Shown here: in pieces, positions 24,601-35,581 of the stretch
How the letters are laid out: each line of letters starts with the position of its first letter
Position numbering within the stretch: the first letter of the stretch is position 1
Assembly (NCBI GenBank): GCA_916610825.1
Contig: OU744447.1
Span: 20,677,563-20,741,562, forward strand
Length of the DNA stretch: 64,000 nucleotides
Source of the DNA: Haliclystus octoradiatus
Lineage: Eukaryota > Cnidaria > Staurozoa > Stauromedusae > Haliclystidae
Direction: 5' to 3'
Program-made: the position numbers and the translations under genes
The notes under the pieces: model-generated
The model's input: the letters and a program-made list of their open reading frames with translations, nothing else
Told to the model about the DNA's origin: nothing
The model's database searches: none

Positions 24601-27600
24601 AGTAGAAAATTTCTTATTTTTAATGATGTTTTGGTCAAACATCAACAAAAACAATCAGAAAAAAATTGCTCCGCTACGCTCGGACTCATGGTGAATAATA
24701 TAATAATCAAAATAAACCAATTGAAATCAAATTCAATAGAATATCAAATCAATCAAATCATGCAAAGAAAAATCAAATCAAATCAAATTCAAAAAAGTAA
24801 ATCAATCCAATCGAATGATATAAAAATCAGATCAAATAAAAAAATCAACTTCAATCAAATAAAATAAATGATAACAATATCCAAATAATATAATAATATA
24901 AAGAAAAATATATCCAAATAATAAATCAAAGAAAAAAGAAAAAAGAAAAAAAATATTAGGCAGACTTATTCTGCACGGCAATTCACTATTCACAGCACAT
25001 GTATTATTCTCAGACGAGTTATCATGTTGTTCTGCACAGACGCGTGTAGTTCAACTTGGCAATTTGTTCTGCTCGGCGATCTGTTGTTACGTCACAACAG
25101 TTGTGTACAGGGTGGCACAAACAGTCCCAACCTGCGAACGTAGTTTGCCGAAGCTAGGGCAAAATTCCAAAGTTTTCCGAAGTTTACTTTCATTAATTTC
25201 TTCTACAATTCGAAGAAAACTAATTTTATCATCTTCATTTCTTGAATCCAAAGATCTGGCCTTCGGAAATGTTAAAACTGAACAATAATCTCAAAAAATG
25301 TTGGATTTCAACTCATAAAATGATATATTAACAACGAGAAAAGTCATTGTTTTCGCCATTTTCCCGCTCCAGGTGCTAACTGATGCGTGAACAAGAAACG
25401 CCTCCACGTCTTTTTAGATTTTCTAATTAGCATAACAAAGAGATGAAAAATGACAATTGAAAGCTGATCAAGATGGCTGCTCAACACAAAAAACGATCTC
25501 AAGAATCAGAAACTAATGATCATTAAATGGCCTATACTTTCTGGTTGGAATAGAACAATTTAATTGAGGACACAGATAAAACGATTGGGTTTTATTTCAA
25601 ATTCTGCTTTCAATCAAACTCTCTTACTTTGATCACAATGCATGCTTTTCTGAGAAATATATTTCAGCTTACAAAAATGCATTCAACTTCGGAGTTGTTC
25701 TGCTTGTAAGAATGAAAGTTTTATAGCAATATAATTACAACCCATTATGCCCACACATCAAGCATATGCCGTTTGGTTTAGATTGTTTATATAGTTTTGG
25801 AAATTACACTTAATTTTTGTTTGAATGACTATTCTGATTGTTAATTTATACAGAGACCTCAACCTTGTTTGACGAAATATAGGGAGGTTTTTGTGAAGGC
25901 ACCCCGAATGGGGTGCTTCCTTCTAGGGGGTCTGAGGGCATGCTCCTCCGAAAATTTTTCGCAATTATAATGCCTGAAGGCCTCTCCTGACAACTTGAGA
26001 GTATATTTTGATAAAAGAAATTGAAAATAGACATTCTGCATACAGTCTGTTAACATGAAATCTCATTTCCACGGAAAAATATGCCCATTTTAATGTAGCC
26101 TCCTTAACAATTTTAAAGCGAAAGTCACAATTGAACATTTTTACTCGCGATTTTACGAAGGTACAATTATTACAATGTTTATCATGGCTGTTTTTCGTCA
26201 TTTCAGAGCCGGAAAGCTTATTGTTATTGAACAAAATATGTTATAACTTGTAAATTAATTTATTATTTAGAATAATGAGCATAACATCGAATTAGCGGGA
26301 GGATTTTGCCGAAATCGGGAGAGCGGGAGAATAGTCTCGAAATAGGGAGACTCCCGACGAGATCGGGAGGGTTGAGGTCTCTGTTTATACTTTAAAATTA
26401 AAATATTCATAAAATAATTTCATATGCACAAACTGATTTTGGACATTGGAAATGGAGTACAGTTATAGAAAAAAATCCGAAGGTTACATGTGATTGAAGG
26501 TTGGTTCGCCGAAGGCAAAAAATTTTGTGCCACCTTGGTTGTGTAGTTCAACATGGCAATTCGTTCTGCTTGGCGATCTGTTGTTACGTCACACCAAGTA
26601 GTCGTTTATTCCCCAGCCCCCCGAACATTGTAGCCTTTCTTTCGTCATGAAACGAACTTGCTCCATCATGATTAGTGTCAGTTTTTCTCACTATATCGAA
26701 ATATAAACTCTCAGTCGGATTATAATTACATTTTACAATTGACTTGCATATCATAGTTTGCTATATGTTATATTGCTTTTGGATGGTGATTACTTTCTTG
26801 TTTGGCGCACAATGTCGGTGAATTTGAGGCCTGTTTACAATTACATATATAGATATGAGGCCTTTCCCGTGAGGGACGTTGAGAGTTAAAATCATAGTAC
26901 TACTGTTAGTGAGACGAACGTCTCAATAATAGTTACTATAAAGGAAATGAACAAAGTTGATCTATTTTAAAAGTGTTCCTATGCTAAAAATACTGAATAT
27001 CATTTCGTTAAGGCGTTGTTTGATTGTGAAATCTGGATGAAAGCAGCACTGAAATAAATTAAATTGTCCATGTTATATTTAATGCAAGTTTTAAAACAGC
27101 AAATATACCAGACCTTGGTTGATTGGTTGAGTCAATTTAAATATTCTTATAAACAATGGAATTTGGTTCACTTAATAGCATAGGAACACTTTTAGCATAG
27201 GTCAACTTTGTTTATTTCCTTAATAGTAACTATTACTGAGACGTTTATCTCACTAGTACTATGTTTTTAACTCTCAACGTTCCTCACGGGAAAGGCCTCA
27301 TATCTATATATGTAATTAAAAACAGGCCTCCAACTCACCGACATTGTGCGCCAAACAAGAAAGTAATCACCAGCCAAAAGCAATATAACATATAGCAAAC
27401 TATGATATGCAATTCGATTGCAAAATGTAAATATAATCAGACTGACAGTTTATATTTTGATATAGTGAGAAAAACTGACACTAAATGATGATGGAGGAAG
27501 TTCGTTTCATAACGAAAGAGGGGTTACAATGTTCGGGGCTGGGGAATAAACGACAAGTTGGTATGACGTAACAACAGATTGTTGAGCAGAACGAATTGCC

Positions 27601-30600
27601 ATGTTGAACCACACGCGTCTGTGCAGAACAACATCATAACTCGTCTGAGAATAATACATGTGCTGTGAATAATGAATTGCAGTGCAGAATAAGCGGATGT
27701 TAATAACAATACGTGACAAAATATGGCACAGCGCATCGACGCATTTTTGACCCCTTTGCCGCTTCATACACCACTAGACCATACCCAGATATAACAAACA
27801 AAGTGATTTTCATTACTTATAATACAGGTGTGAGTTGTAAATGACGTGCACAATTGTCTCTTCTTAAGGTGATGTCGCAGCAGAATTAAAACATTTTAAT
27901 AGACCAAATAAAACCATGACGACTGGCTTAGCAGTTTGATGTAATAAATAACTTCAGAATACAATACAAGCAATAAATATATAATACTGTCTTGTCTAAG
28001 CCCCAAAACAAATGATGAATTGTCGGTTCAAAAGTTCTCATGGTCAAAACACAACAACAATTATCTTCGAAGTTTCACCTCAAATAGTGATGTTACAGAA
28101 CGATTAAAACCTTTCATTAACCATTTCAAATGACGAGAAGAAGAAAACAATCATGTGTCCTACCAATGAAGAGATAATTACGATGTAAACTAATCCAGGA
28201 GTATTAGAAAACACTTCATTTAATAATGCAATTGTAATCTCGCTAAGCTGCGAGTCGGCCATCATGACGGGCAATGGAAAAAAATTTTTGTCAAAAAAAT
28301 TTGGCTAAAAATTTGGAATAATCACACATCATGCCCATTGTATTTTTAACAATAAAATGGTGTTTCTTGCGCAATCATTTTTTGTTCGACCTTTGTTAGC
28401 ACGCAAAGCAGTATGTTGAACGTTATTTCAAAAGAACAATAGATTTAGTCAAAAATGAAATGAAATGAAAACGTTTCCACCATGACCGCATAGACTCAAG
28501 GTCACTTACGTAACCATGAGTCAAAATGTTGAAATGTTGAAAATGTTGAAATGCCACTAAAATTCCAGAAGGCTGAACCTTTTGTCGGAGATTCTAGCCT
28601 TCTGCAATCTACTATTGATGTTCTTCTTTATAGGCTATGCATTGCAGATTTTAAACAAGATTATTATTTAATTTAAAAAAATCTACCCCTAAAACTATGA
28701 TTTTTCTATGACTTATAGAAATATAAATATTTGTCTACCTGATGAACTTCTTTGATCGTTGTGGTTTCTTTTTAAATAGTTCTGATATGTAGAATACAGG
28801 AAAGACAACTAGCATAAAATTTGTTGTATACCACGTGGTAAAAAATGGTGCATTGAATGACTCATTATAAGTACTTTTAGCAAATTGCGTTCCAGCAACC
28901 CATGAAAATGCCAGCATGAATACTAAGAGTAAACCAAATAACATACGTGTCGTAGATTCGGACCAACCGCAGCATACAAATGGTTTTGGAGGTTCTGAAA
29001 CAATAAAGATTAAACAAACATAAAAAATAGGCTTTGCTATGAGAAACAGTGGTCATATTAATTAGCTTCGAATTAATATTTAACAAATAGAAAACATTGC
29101 TCAGTTTTATTTGTAACTATATATCATGTAGTTGAGGTTAAAATCCAAGTCTTTTTGGGGTTCGAAGTACGTCCTACGTACAATTGTTATGCTGAAATTG
29201 CCTCGTTCAAATGTATGTCATCAGATGCCACGAGGCATTAGTACACGGTATTACTTGAAATCATGTAATCTTGGTCAACCTCTTCTCCACGACACAGGGT
29301 AAGTCTTGTGATTCTATTAGGGTGTAGTCATTATTGCATGTGCTAGCTTGCTAGCAGGTCGATAACGCACAAATTCGCATTACAATTAAACGCAACACAA
29401 GCATGTCGAGACGTACACAAAACAGTCGCAATTTGAATGCTTCCCAGCCGCGTTCCCCATTGCCGTCCTTGCTTATTATACTTAGGTAAGTTAGTAGGTA
29501 ATTCGCCGATGATGCGTCGCAGTTACTCACAATGTAATTCCCTCTGGACCATTCCATCCGCCATCCTTAGATGGTACTCATTTGATGTTTTAGATAAAGT
29601 CAAGGCTGAGTTGGCCTCAGGGGGATTTGAACCTCAGTCGATCAGATATAATCCGCAGTCGATCAGATATGATCCAATCTGAATTTTGGTTGCTCTGCCA
29701 TCTGAGCTCATCACCCCTATCCATGTATAGTCTATGTTTGAGTTAATATTTCTGTATAGTATGTAGAATGTCTAACCTTTATTTCAACAAGGTAGTTTTA
29801 ATTTCTCCACTGAACATCAGTGTGACTGTGTTTGGTTAGAGTGGTGGAGACAGGTTATCACGAGTTTAGCTGCCTAACGAACGAATGAGTAACTCCCATC
29901 AACCAAGCACCAATTCCAAAGCCCCACCAAAGGGTGAGGATTTTAAGTACTCTAATACAAACACGCTGGATGCGAAATGAGACATGTAAGATGCTGTAAC
30001 AAATCACGAGCCACCACATGAGTGATTTTGGAATCTTGGGTATCTCATAGCAACAAAAATGTTTGTATCAGAGTACTTGACACAAATGTGTTTTATAAAA
30101 TAAATACTGGTACACTGTTTATTTAAAAACTCGAAATAATGATCGCATGTAAATTCTCCTAAAATGACGTCATTGTAGAGACTAGAACGAGTGGCGAGTG
30201 CGGATTTTCAATAGAAAAATGCTGCAATCTTTGAAATCAGCCTTGAGTGATCAATCAAATAAAGCTCTTTGGTCATATGAACACCATTTTGTTTCTGTTG
30301 TTATTTTGTTGCGTTTTGGGGCTGCAAGCCAAAAGCAGTAATTTCACAATATTACGCTACCTTACACAAAAACAACCAATCAGCGATCAGTATCACCTTT
30401 GAGGATTTTATAATAAATGATATTTCTATATTAACACAGACATGGGAAACTATATTCGCAAAATAGTCTGAAATCAAGAATATCTAGATTAGTTACTATA
30501 GATTTCATTGAAAAAAGCAATAACTGTAGTCCAAAGTGAAATAGTTTGAAATCCACTTAAAATCCGAAATTCTCATGCGGATATCTGCAAAAGAGTGGGT

Positions 30601-33037
30601 AGCTCCTGCTAAAGACTAACTTTCTGAATCCCAACTTCTTTTTCGGCAATCTTTCGTTCATGTTTGATTTGATTTTGAATATGTTAGAATACTATCGTAC
30701 AGTATTACATGATCTATATTTTCTTTGAGATTAGAAAGGGACTACCACACAGATCACAGATATTAGATTTGCGGCAGCAACATAAAATCAAGATCCAAAT
30801 TTACACAAGACAATCAACATGTGTTATAAATGAGGACTTACTTGAGTAAAGCAAAAGCAATTTCTCTGAACACATACATAATAAATTGTATTGTTTGCTC
30901 TGACTTTAACAAAACTTTATAGGAATGCGACCGTACGATTGATATAAGCAAATATACATGTGTGGGTTGGATCATTCTTGTCAAAATTAGTTGTGTTAGT
31001 CAGTCCATTTCTGAAAAATCAATGCTAATATCACAAGTTTTTCTCATTTTATCCATTGAATCAACTTAAAAACCAACCCCATCAACAAAAGACAAAATAT
31101 TAATTGTTATTCCGCATGTAGCGCTCCTTGAAAATGAAAAGTTTTGATCATAAAATTGTGGAATGTAACTTGGCTGTTATAAAACATTTTAAGAAGTTTG
31201 GATGAAAACAATACAATTTATTTATTATTCTTTCTGCATCACATGAGGTCACAAGAATAAAAATAAAAACTATCTAGTTATTTAAGATATCACAGCTCAC
31301 AAATTTCAAGAATGTATAAACATAGTAGGAATATTTTTTACTGACGGTTTTTATTAGGGCTTTTTCCCAGGTTCCCAATGAGTCCCTTGATAATTATTTA
31401 TAGAAAAGATTGACGATCCTGGTGGTGTATTGACAGCATTGTAGCCTAACACCACAACAACATAACCGATGGGAAAAAGTTCTATATGTTGCTTTCCAAA
31501 ATAGGATAAACTGACATAACACTCATTATAATTTCAACTCAACCCGCTTCAGCCGAGCAGTACAATTTCATAATATCTGTATGAATTGTTTGTTTTTCAA
31601 AACACGAGATTGTGAGTTTGATTGTAGCCTATTAACTGACCCTAAAATGATACCGCAGTAATAGGTGATGCAGCTTCTAGATGATGATACATAATATGGG
31701 GCTAGTTTTATTGGTGGGAAAATCAATAGAGTGATTGATGCTGGTACGCAGAACAGTATAAAAGTCAAGTCAAAAATAAGACATTGTACGCTACATTAGA
31801 ATTTCAATTGATAAAACATCGGCGAGACTAGAACAAGCGGCAAACGCGGATTTTAAATAGAAACACGCTGCGCTCTTTGAAATTAGCTACAAGTTATAAA
31901 TTAGCGCATTTATTAATTACTTTTCCAGGGAAGTAATAAGTAACTTGTAATTAATTACTTTTTTCGGAAAAGTAATTAGTAATATAATTTTTGAACTTTT
32001 AGTAAAAGTAATTTGTAATCTAATTAATTACTTTTTCAAGTGATTCTCACAACACTGTTCAAATCTCTATCACACGAGAGAGGCTCTGCGCGTTTTCGCT
32101 ACTCCTAGTTCCACGCATGTAAAAATAAGGTTAGGCTTATAAATTTGTAGGTGAATTGCTATTATGATCTAGCACCTGGTTCAAAATGTGTTTAGCTTAT
32201 CTCTTCACATCTATAGATAGCTAACTAGTCTGCTTGACGTACTCCAAATCATGATAGCAACGACTTGTTGGTCTGTAGCCTACTGTGACCCACACTTTTG
32301 ATCTGAGAATAATTGTAAGATTCACGGTATTAAGAGCAGCTTCTTGCATCACTTTCAAATTCCCATTCATCCAAAATAGTGTTTAACCTGAGTATTAAAT
32401 ATTGGTAGGTTTAGCTCTAATGCTGAGCTACTAGATTTGATCACACAGTAACACACTAAGGTAGGCAATCTACACAATGGAAAGACCACTTCTTACTAAA
32501 CAAACATACTGACATAAAAGCTTTTGTTCGAATCTAGAACTTGCGAAACAGCTGTTTGCCATACTGTGGTCAGTAGTAAACACCATCAAAGTTTGCAACC
32601 CAAAACTCGTTAGCCCCTACGTTAATAGCAAAACCACGAAAACAATTGCAATCATCACGCCACTCCGCTAATGACCAATCGCGCGACGTTGCGAAATAGA
32701 AAGCGCGTATTTATTATAAAATATTATATTTATTTAATTGTTTGAAATATAAACAAATGGCTCCTAGAGCCAAGCACCACGAATTGAAACCGTTCCATCA
32801 AGGGCTAAACACGACTATGCTTGCAAATGCATTATGTAAATTTTTATAGCTAGCTCACAGGGGCAGTTAGCTAACATAAATAATTCGATGTTCACCTTGA
32901 AAATGATGTGTCATTTCGACCACAATATTATCATCAGCGATGTCAACTTCTTGTAACGTTTTGTCAGCTCCATCATCAAGATACAGCTCATCTTCACTGC
33001 TGTCATTACCAGTGTTTGCAATCTTTTCAGCATTCAT
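18673..33037 (-). CDS. SLC35F3/F4-type solute carrier, five exons
   Basis: The exons on the minus strand are 33037-32896, 28994-28739, 21233-21014, 20189-20064 and 19188-18673. Phases fit throughout and the sum is 1260 nt, 419 residues plus stop; human SLC35F3 has about 421. The protein is a multi-pass carrier of the drug/metabolite transporter fold (about ten membrane segments). Family-like stretches are WVAGTQFAKSTYN, NYLYIRALGVISAADVTAVF, AFVYILSLIWLKE and NFGIAFTFPLFISLGVVLGI. The short N-terminal exon is acidic (SSEDELYLDDGAD) and predicted cytosolic; its ATG at 33037 was chosen as the first in frame, and its phase-1 donor fits the phase-1 start of exon 2. SLC35F3 is linked to thiamine transport in vertebrates, but substrate here is only inferred. 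Exon 1 is the least certain exon. Confidence 0.87.
20265..21040. repeat. Segment duplicated at 30040-30880 (includes the end of SLC35F exon 3)
   Basis: Blocks such as GTGTTTTATAAATAAATAC, GCATGTAAATTCTCCTAAA, GACTAGAACGAG and TGTTATAAATGA.GACTTACT recur in the same order and at similar spacing at 30040-30880. The downstream block is the exon 3 donor region of the carrier gene. This suggests an old internal duplication or a shared dispersed repeat. Confidence 0.5.
21355..24467 (-). mobile_element. Helitron-like non-autonomous element, copy B (SLC35F intron 2)
   Basis: This is the reverse-complement partner of 4747-7787 and looks closely related over its whole length (3113 bp). On the minus strand it begins TCACTTATATACATAATACT after an A and ends CTAG before a T. 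The terminal hairpin GTCCA-TAA-TGGAC on the plus strand is conserved just inside the CTAG end. It has no transposase or long frame. Like copy A it lies in an intron, in the same direction as its host gene. Small indels separate the copies, for example in the (GAAATATC)-like tract near the TC end. Confidence 0.78.
22044..22116 (-). pseudogene. tRNA-like sequence inside Helitron copy B
   Basis: This is the counterpart of 7029-7100, with the same A-box-like (TGGCTAATTGGTTAATGC) and B-box-like (AGTTCAAATCC) blocks and a few base changes in the acceptor and anticodon arms. Stem pairing is poor, so it is called a tRNA-derived relic. Confidence 0.5.
24700..24960. repeat. Low-complexity (AATCA)n / A-rich tract
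   Basis: Irregular repeats of AATCA/ATCAA, then AAAGAAAA runs, fill this stretch. They create a spurious lysine- and asparagine-rich open frame that is not a gene. It directly precedes the fold-back element. Confidence 0.75.
25108..26537. mobile_element. hAT-like non-autonomous element with 8-bp TSD
   Basis: The ends are CAGGGTGGCACAAA on the left and the complement of CAAGGTGGCACAAA on the right. They are flanked by the exact 8-bp duplication GTTGTGTA at 25100-25107 and 26538-26545. Eight-base duplications and CAGGG-type ends point to the hAT superfamily. It inserted into the left arm of the fold-back element. The 1430 bp hold no transposase; about a third is itself an insertion at 25851-26383. 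Confidence 0.78.
25851..26383. mobile_element. Innermost nested MITE, TIR CAGAGACCTCAACC
   Basis: CAGAGACCTCAACC at 25851 is inverted at 26383 (GGTTGAGGTCTCTG). Both sides carry TTTATA (25845-25850 and 26384-26389), a likely target-site duplication. The right part has GC-rich GGGAGA/CTCCC tracts. The 533 bp have no convincing gene. It lies inside the hAT-like element, so it is the youngest of three layers. Confidence 0.68.
29340..29720 (-). mobile_element. tRNA-derived SINE candidate
   Basis: On the minus strand from about 29720 the sequence reads GGTGATGAGCTCAGATGGCAGAGC, of which TGAGCTCAGATGGCAGAGC is a good A box; GGTTCAAATCC, a B box, follows near 29632-29622. The two boxes are too far apart because a segment with a repeated ATCTGATCGACTG lies between them. 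A less AT-rich body follows to about 29340. This is what a pol III SINE head with an internal duplication would look like. It lies in SLC35F intron 1. The 3' tail is not clear. Confidence 0.55.
30040..30880. repeat. Second copy of the 20265-21040 segment with a decayed exon fragment
   Basis: The end near 30830-30860 resembles, on the minus strand, the 3' end and donor site of SLC35F exon 3, but the reading frame is shifted. A third, shorter match to the GACTAGAACAAGCGGCAAAC block is at about 31815-31900. It lies in SLC35F intron 1 and is not expected to be used as an exon. Confidence 0.45.
30900..32895. other. SLC35F intron 1, distal part: no recognised element
   Basis: AT-rich intron DNA with a run of TAATTACTTTT-like repeats at about 31910-32040. 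No gene or clear transposon end was seen. Confidence 0.55.
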
Positions 33038-34236
33038 AATAGCAAATGAAGAACGTAACTGTGCGTATTTTTGGTGCAACCGTCGTCTTTCCAAATGCAG
33101 ACAGCAAAAGTTTTAGAGAAGAAATAATGAGACGTCAAAACAACGCAGATCAAGTGCGGGAAACGAAATTAGCTACACGAGGCTGCGCGAAAATGAGATT
33201 ATCTCAGTTCGTTTTTTCCAAATAAAATTCGATCTGATTTGATTGCAATCTTCATTCTCTTTTGCTTTCCACTTTATTCCAATCAAGCACTATGGCATCA
33301 AATATACATCCAGTCAAGCCATTGCCACTCATTTCAAAATGCTGGTGCTCAATCAGAATGAATAGTTTAACATGAAAATGACATTGAAAGGAAATTGACG
33401 ATTATAATAGTTTAATAAGAGAATTCTTCACAATATGCTGACAGTTTGAAGACTTTTCGAGCTCTCTGACTGAATAAATTAAATCAGATAATTAATTAAG
33501 GGTTGATTGTGCTGCTATAACTGGCACATTTGCACCGTATAAAGGCGCTGTCAATAAATCATTATGTCTTGATGTAAAGATGCGTCTTACCAGGTAACAT
33601 ACATAATTACACATGGAAGACGCTTTGGCAGAAAGATGGGAACAGTGTACAGTAAATTTTAAATGTTCTGTTAAATAATGCAATGTAATGATACTTTTAA
33701 GCTTTATCAGTTGTGCTTATGCCTGCTTTTATAGCAGTATAAAGATGTATAAATATAATAGGAAGTAAATAAGGTACACATCATCCCTCTAATCGTGACC
33801 AATCATAAATGCAGTGTTCAAATACACAGGGCGGCTTGACCGTTGACCTTCATCTAGCACGTGTATAGAATTGACTATGAATATATTTGGTTGACGACAT
33901 TTTGCCTCCTAAAATAACTATCTTATATTATTAAGACTCTTGCGCGACAGTTTATCACTTCTCCTAGTCTATATCAAACTTCAAGATTATAATACATTTA
34001 AAATACTAATACAATTAAAAATGAATATAAGAGGAACGAGAAAACAAATCCAAATACACTCTGATACGCCCCATCTCGTCCATAGGCCCATTCTCTCAGT
34101 CCATCTAATTCACACCCAGAAGAAGCTCTTTATTAAATAAAAAATATTCGATCCCTGTGGGTATCGAATGATAGGATAGACAGTATATAGTCCAATAGAA
34201 AAAGTCCAACCAATCGAAAGGACATACTTCTACTAT
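33038..34236. other. Upstream region of the SLC35F-type gene
   Basis: This must hold the 5' UTR and promoter of the minus-strand carrier gene, but no clear TATA box or upstream exon was recognised. It ends at the 4-bp target-site duplication of the gypsy element. Confidence 0.4.
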
Positions 34237-34393
34237 TGTTATGCGGGTACTTATAGTTATTAAACTAGGAGAGCAGAATAATACGACCAAGCTCGTTCAG
34301 ATATCAGAATAGAATCAATGTTACTGTATAAATAACAGGGGTTACAAACAGGGGAGAGGGGAAGCTGATATTGCAATATGCATTAGCATAACA
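34237..34393 (-). repeat. 3' LTR of the gypsy element
   Basis: 157 bp, starts TG and ends CA. It appears identical, base for base, to the other LTR at 40296-40452. Such short LTRs are unusual but known in some chromoviruses. Confidence 0.93.
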
Positions 34394-34597
34394 TACCCCC
34401 GCTGATAAAAAATCACCGCCCCGGTGATTAACATCTATATTTAAATTTAATAACAGCGTAAAGTAAAAATAGATGATTATAATAAAATATTGTGAATAAG
34501 TATTTAAAAAAATTGTCATTGTTCAATAAAGTGTAAAATATTTAACCAGAATATAACAAATAATTAACTATGAAATCTTTAATTTTAAATTAATTTT

Positions 34598-35581
34598 TTA
34601 ATTATTTGAATCTTTTTCATCTTTGTGATACTTATTAATTAATAACAGTACAGCTTCGCTTCGTAATGATTTGCTAGGCTCCCAAGTAGCATCCGCTACA
34701 GGATAATCTTTCCATTTCACAAGGTAACTTATACCACGGCCACGTTTGCGGCAGTCAATTATGGCTTCGATTGGGTAATAGCCGTCCGGTAATTTTTCGT
34801 TCAGATCATCCGATTGAAATTCACTACGACAATCAATCCAAGGTTCCAGATTATTGACATTAACATCTTGTGGAGCATATTTATAAACGGTGGACTGTCT
34901 GATAACAAGATAAAAATTATTACCAAGTGATTCAATTACTTTATATGGTCCATCAAAAGCAGGCAAAAGTTTTGCAGAAACATTATCAGTACGTTGATGT
35001 AATCGTTTTCTAACTAAATCTCCGATGTTAAACAAAACATGACGAACTCGTTTATCAACTTGTTTTTTCATAGATTTAGCTGTTAGTTGATTATGATGAC
35101 GTACAACTGCATGCGCTTTTACTGCAAGTTCAGCAAAATGTGTTGTAGTAAATTGTTCATTTGGATTGATGGTGTCTAATTGACTATGAGTCCAAACATC
35201 CAATGGCGTATTAGCTTCACGTCCAAATAATGCATAAAACGGTGATACTTGAGTATGTGCATTAGGCGTAGTATTGTAAGCATAAGCAATGTGAGGTAAA
35301 AATTCATTCCACGAAGTATACTCAGGATTAATATAGTGTTTAAGCATATTAATGACGTCAGCATTTCGACGCTCCGTCCGTCCATTACAACGTGGATGGT
35401 ATGGTGCAGTAAATCTTTGAGTAAATTTTAATCTAGTAGCTATAGCATTCATTAAATCATTTCGAAAAGCACTACCACGATCAGTTAAAATCTCTTTAGG
35501 CATACCATAATGTAAAAATACATGATTAACTAAAAATTTCGCCACAGATGCAGCATCAGTAGACTTAGTAGCTTTTAACAT
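34598..35581 (-). CDS. Gypsy integrase core C-terminal part plus chromodomain (frame 4)
   Basis: 327 codons open in a frame one step back from pol. The frame begins inside the integrase catalytic core and holds the second Asp (ILTDRGSAF) and the Glu (GRTERRN) of the DDE triad. Near the C-terminus (about residues 265-320) is a chromodomain: PIEAIIDCRKRGRG, YLVKWKDYP, TWEPSKSL. Chromodomains steer integration by binding histone marks. The frame break at its start lies within the integrase domain, so it is a mutation or a consensus error, not programmed shifting. Confidence 0.9.
   Translation of the reverse strand: MLKATKSTDAASVAKFLVNHVFLHYGMPKEILTDRGSAFRNDLMNAIATRLKFTQRFTAPYHPRCNGRTERRNADVINMLKHYINPEYTSWNEFLPHIAYAYNTTPNAHTQVSPFYALFGREANTPLDVWTHSQLDTINPNEQFTTTHFAELAVKAHAVVRHHNQLTAKSMKKQVDKRVRHVLFNIGDLVRKRLHQRTDNVSAKLLPAFDGPYKVIESLGNNFYLVIRQSTVYKYAPQDVNVNNLEPWIDCRSEFQSDDLNEKLPDGYYPIEAIIDCRKRGRGISYLVKWKDYPVADATWEPSKSLRSEAVLLLINKYHKDEKDSNN

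Larger units (their letters stand above)
24965..27702. mobile_element. Fold-back (long-TIR) element carrying nested insertions
   Basis: The outer left sequence (CTTATTCTGCAC at 24965, then CAGCACATGTATTATTCTCA and GACGCGTGT) returns inverted at 27702 downward. The arms continue inward to about 26998 and 27175 (AAGTGTTCCTATGCTA on one side, its complement on the other). Without the insertion at 25108-26537 the arms are about 530-600 bp each around a spacer of about 175 bp, typical of a fold-back or long-TIR DNA transposon without coding capacity. It sits in SLC35F intron 2. No clear target-site duplication was found. Confidence 0.7.

Noticed and set aside
24631..24867. 78-codon Lys/Asn/Gln/Ile-rich frame
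   Set aside because: It is translation of the (AATCA)n low-complexity tract.
31568..31768. Hydrophobic 66-codon minus-strand frame as an extra exon of the SLC35F-type gene
   Set aside because: The five chosen exons already join in phase to the usual family length, and this frame lacks fitting splice sites and similarity.
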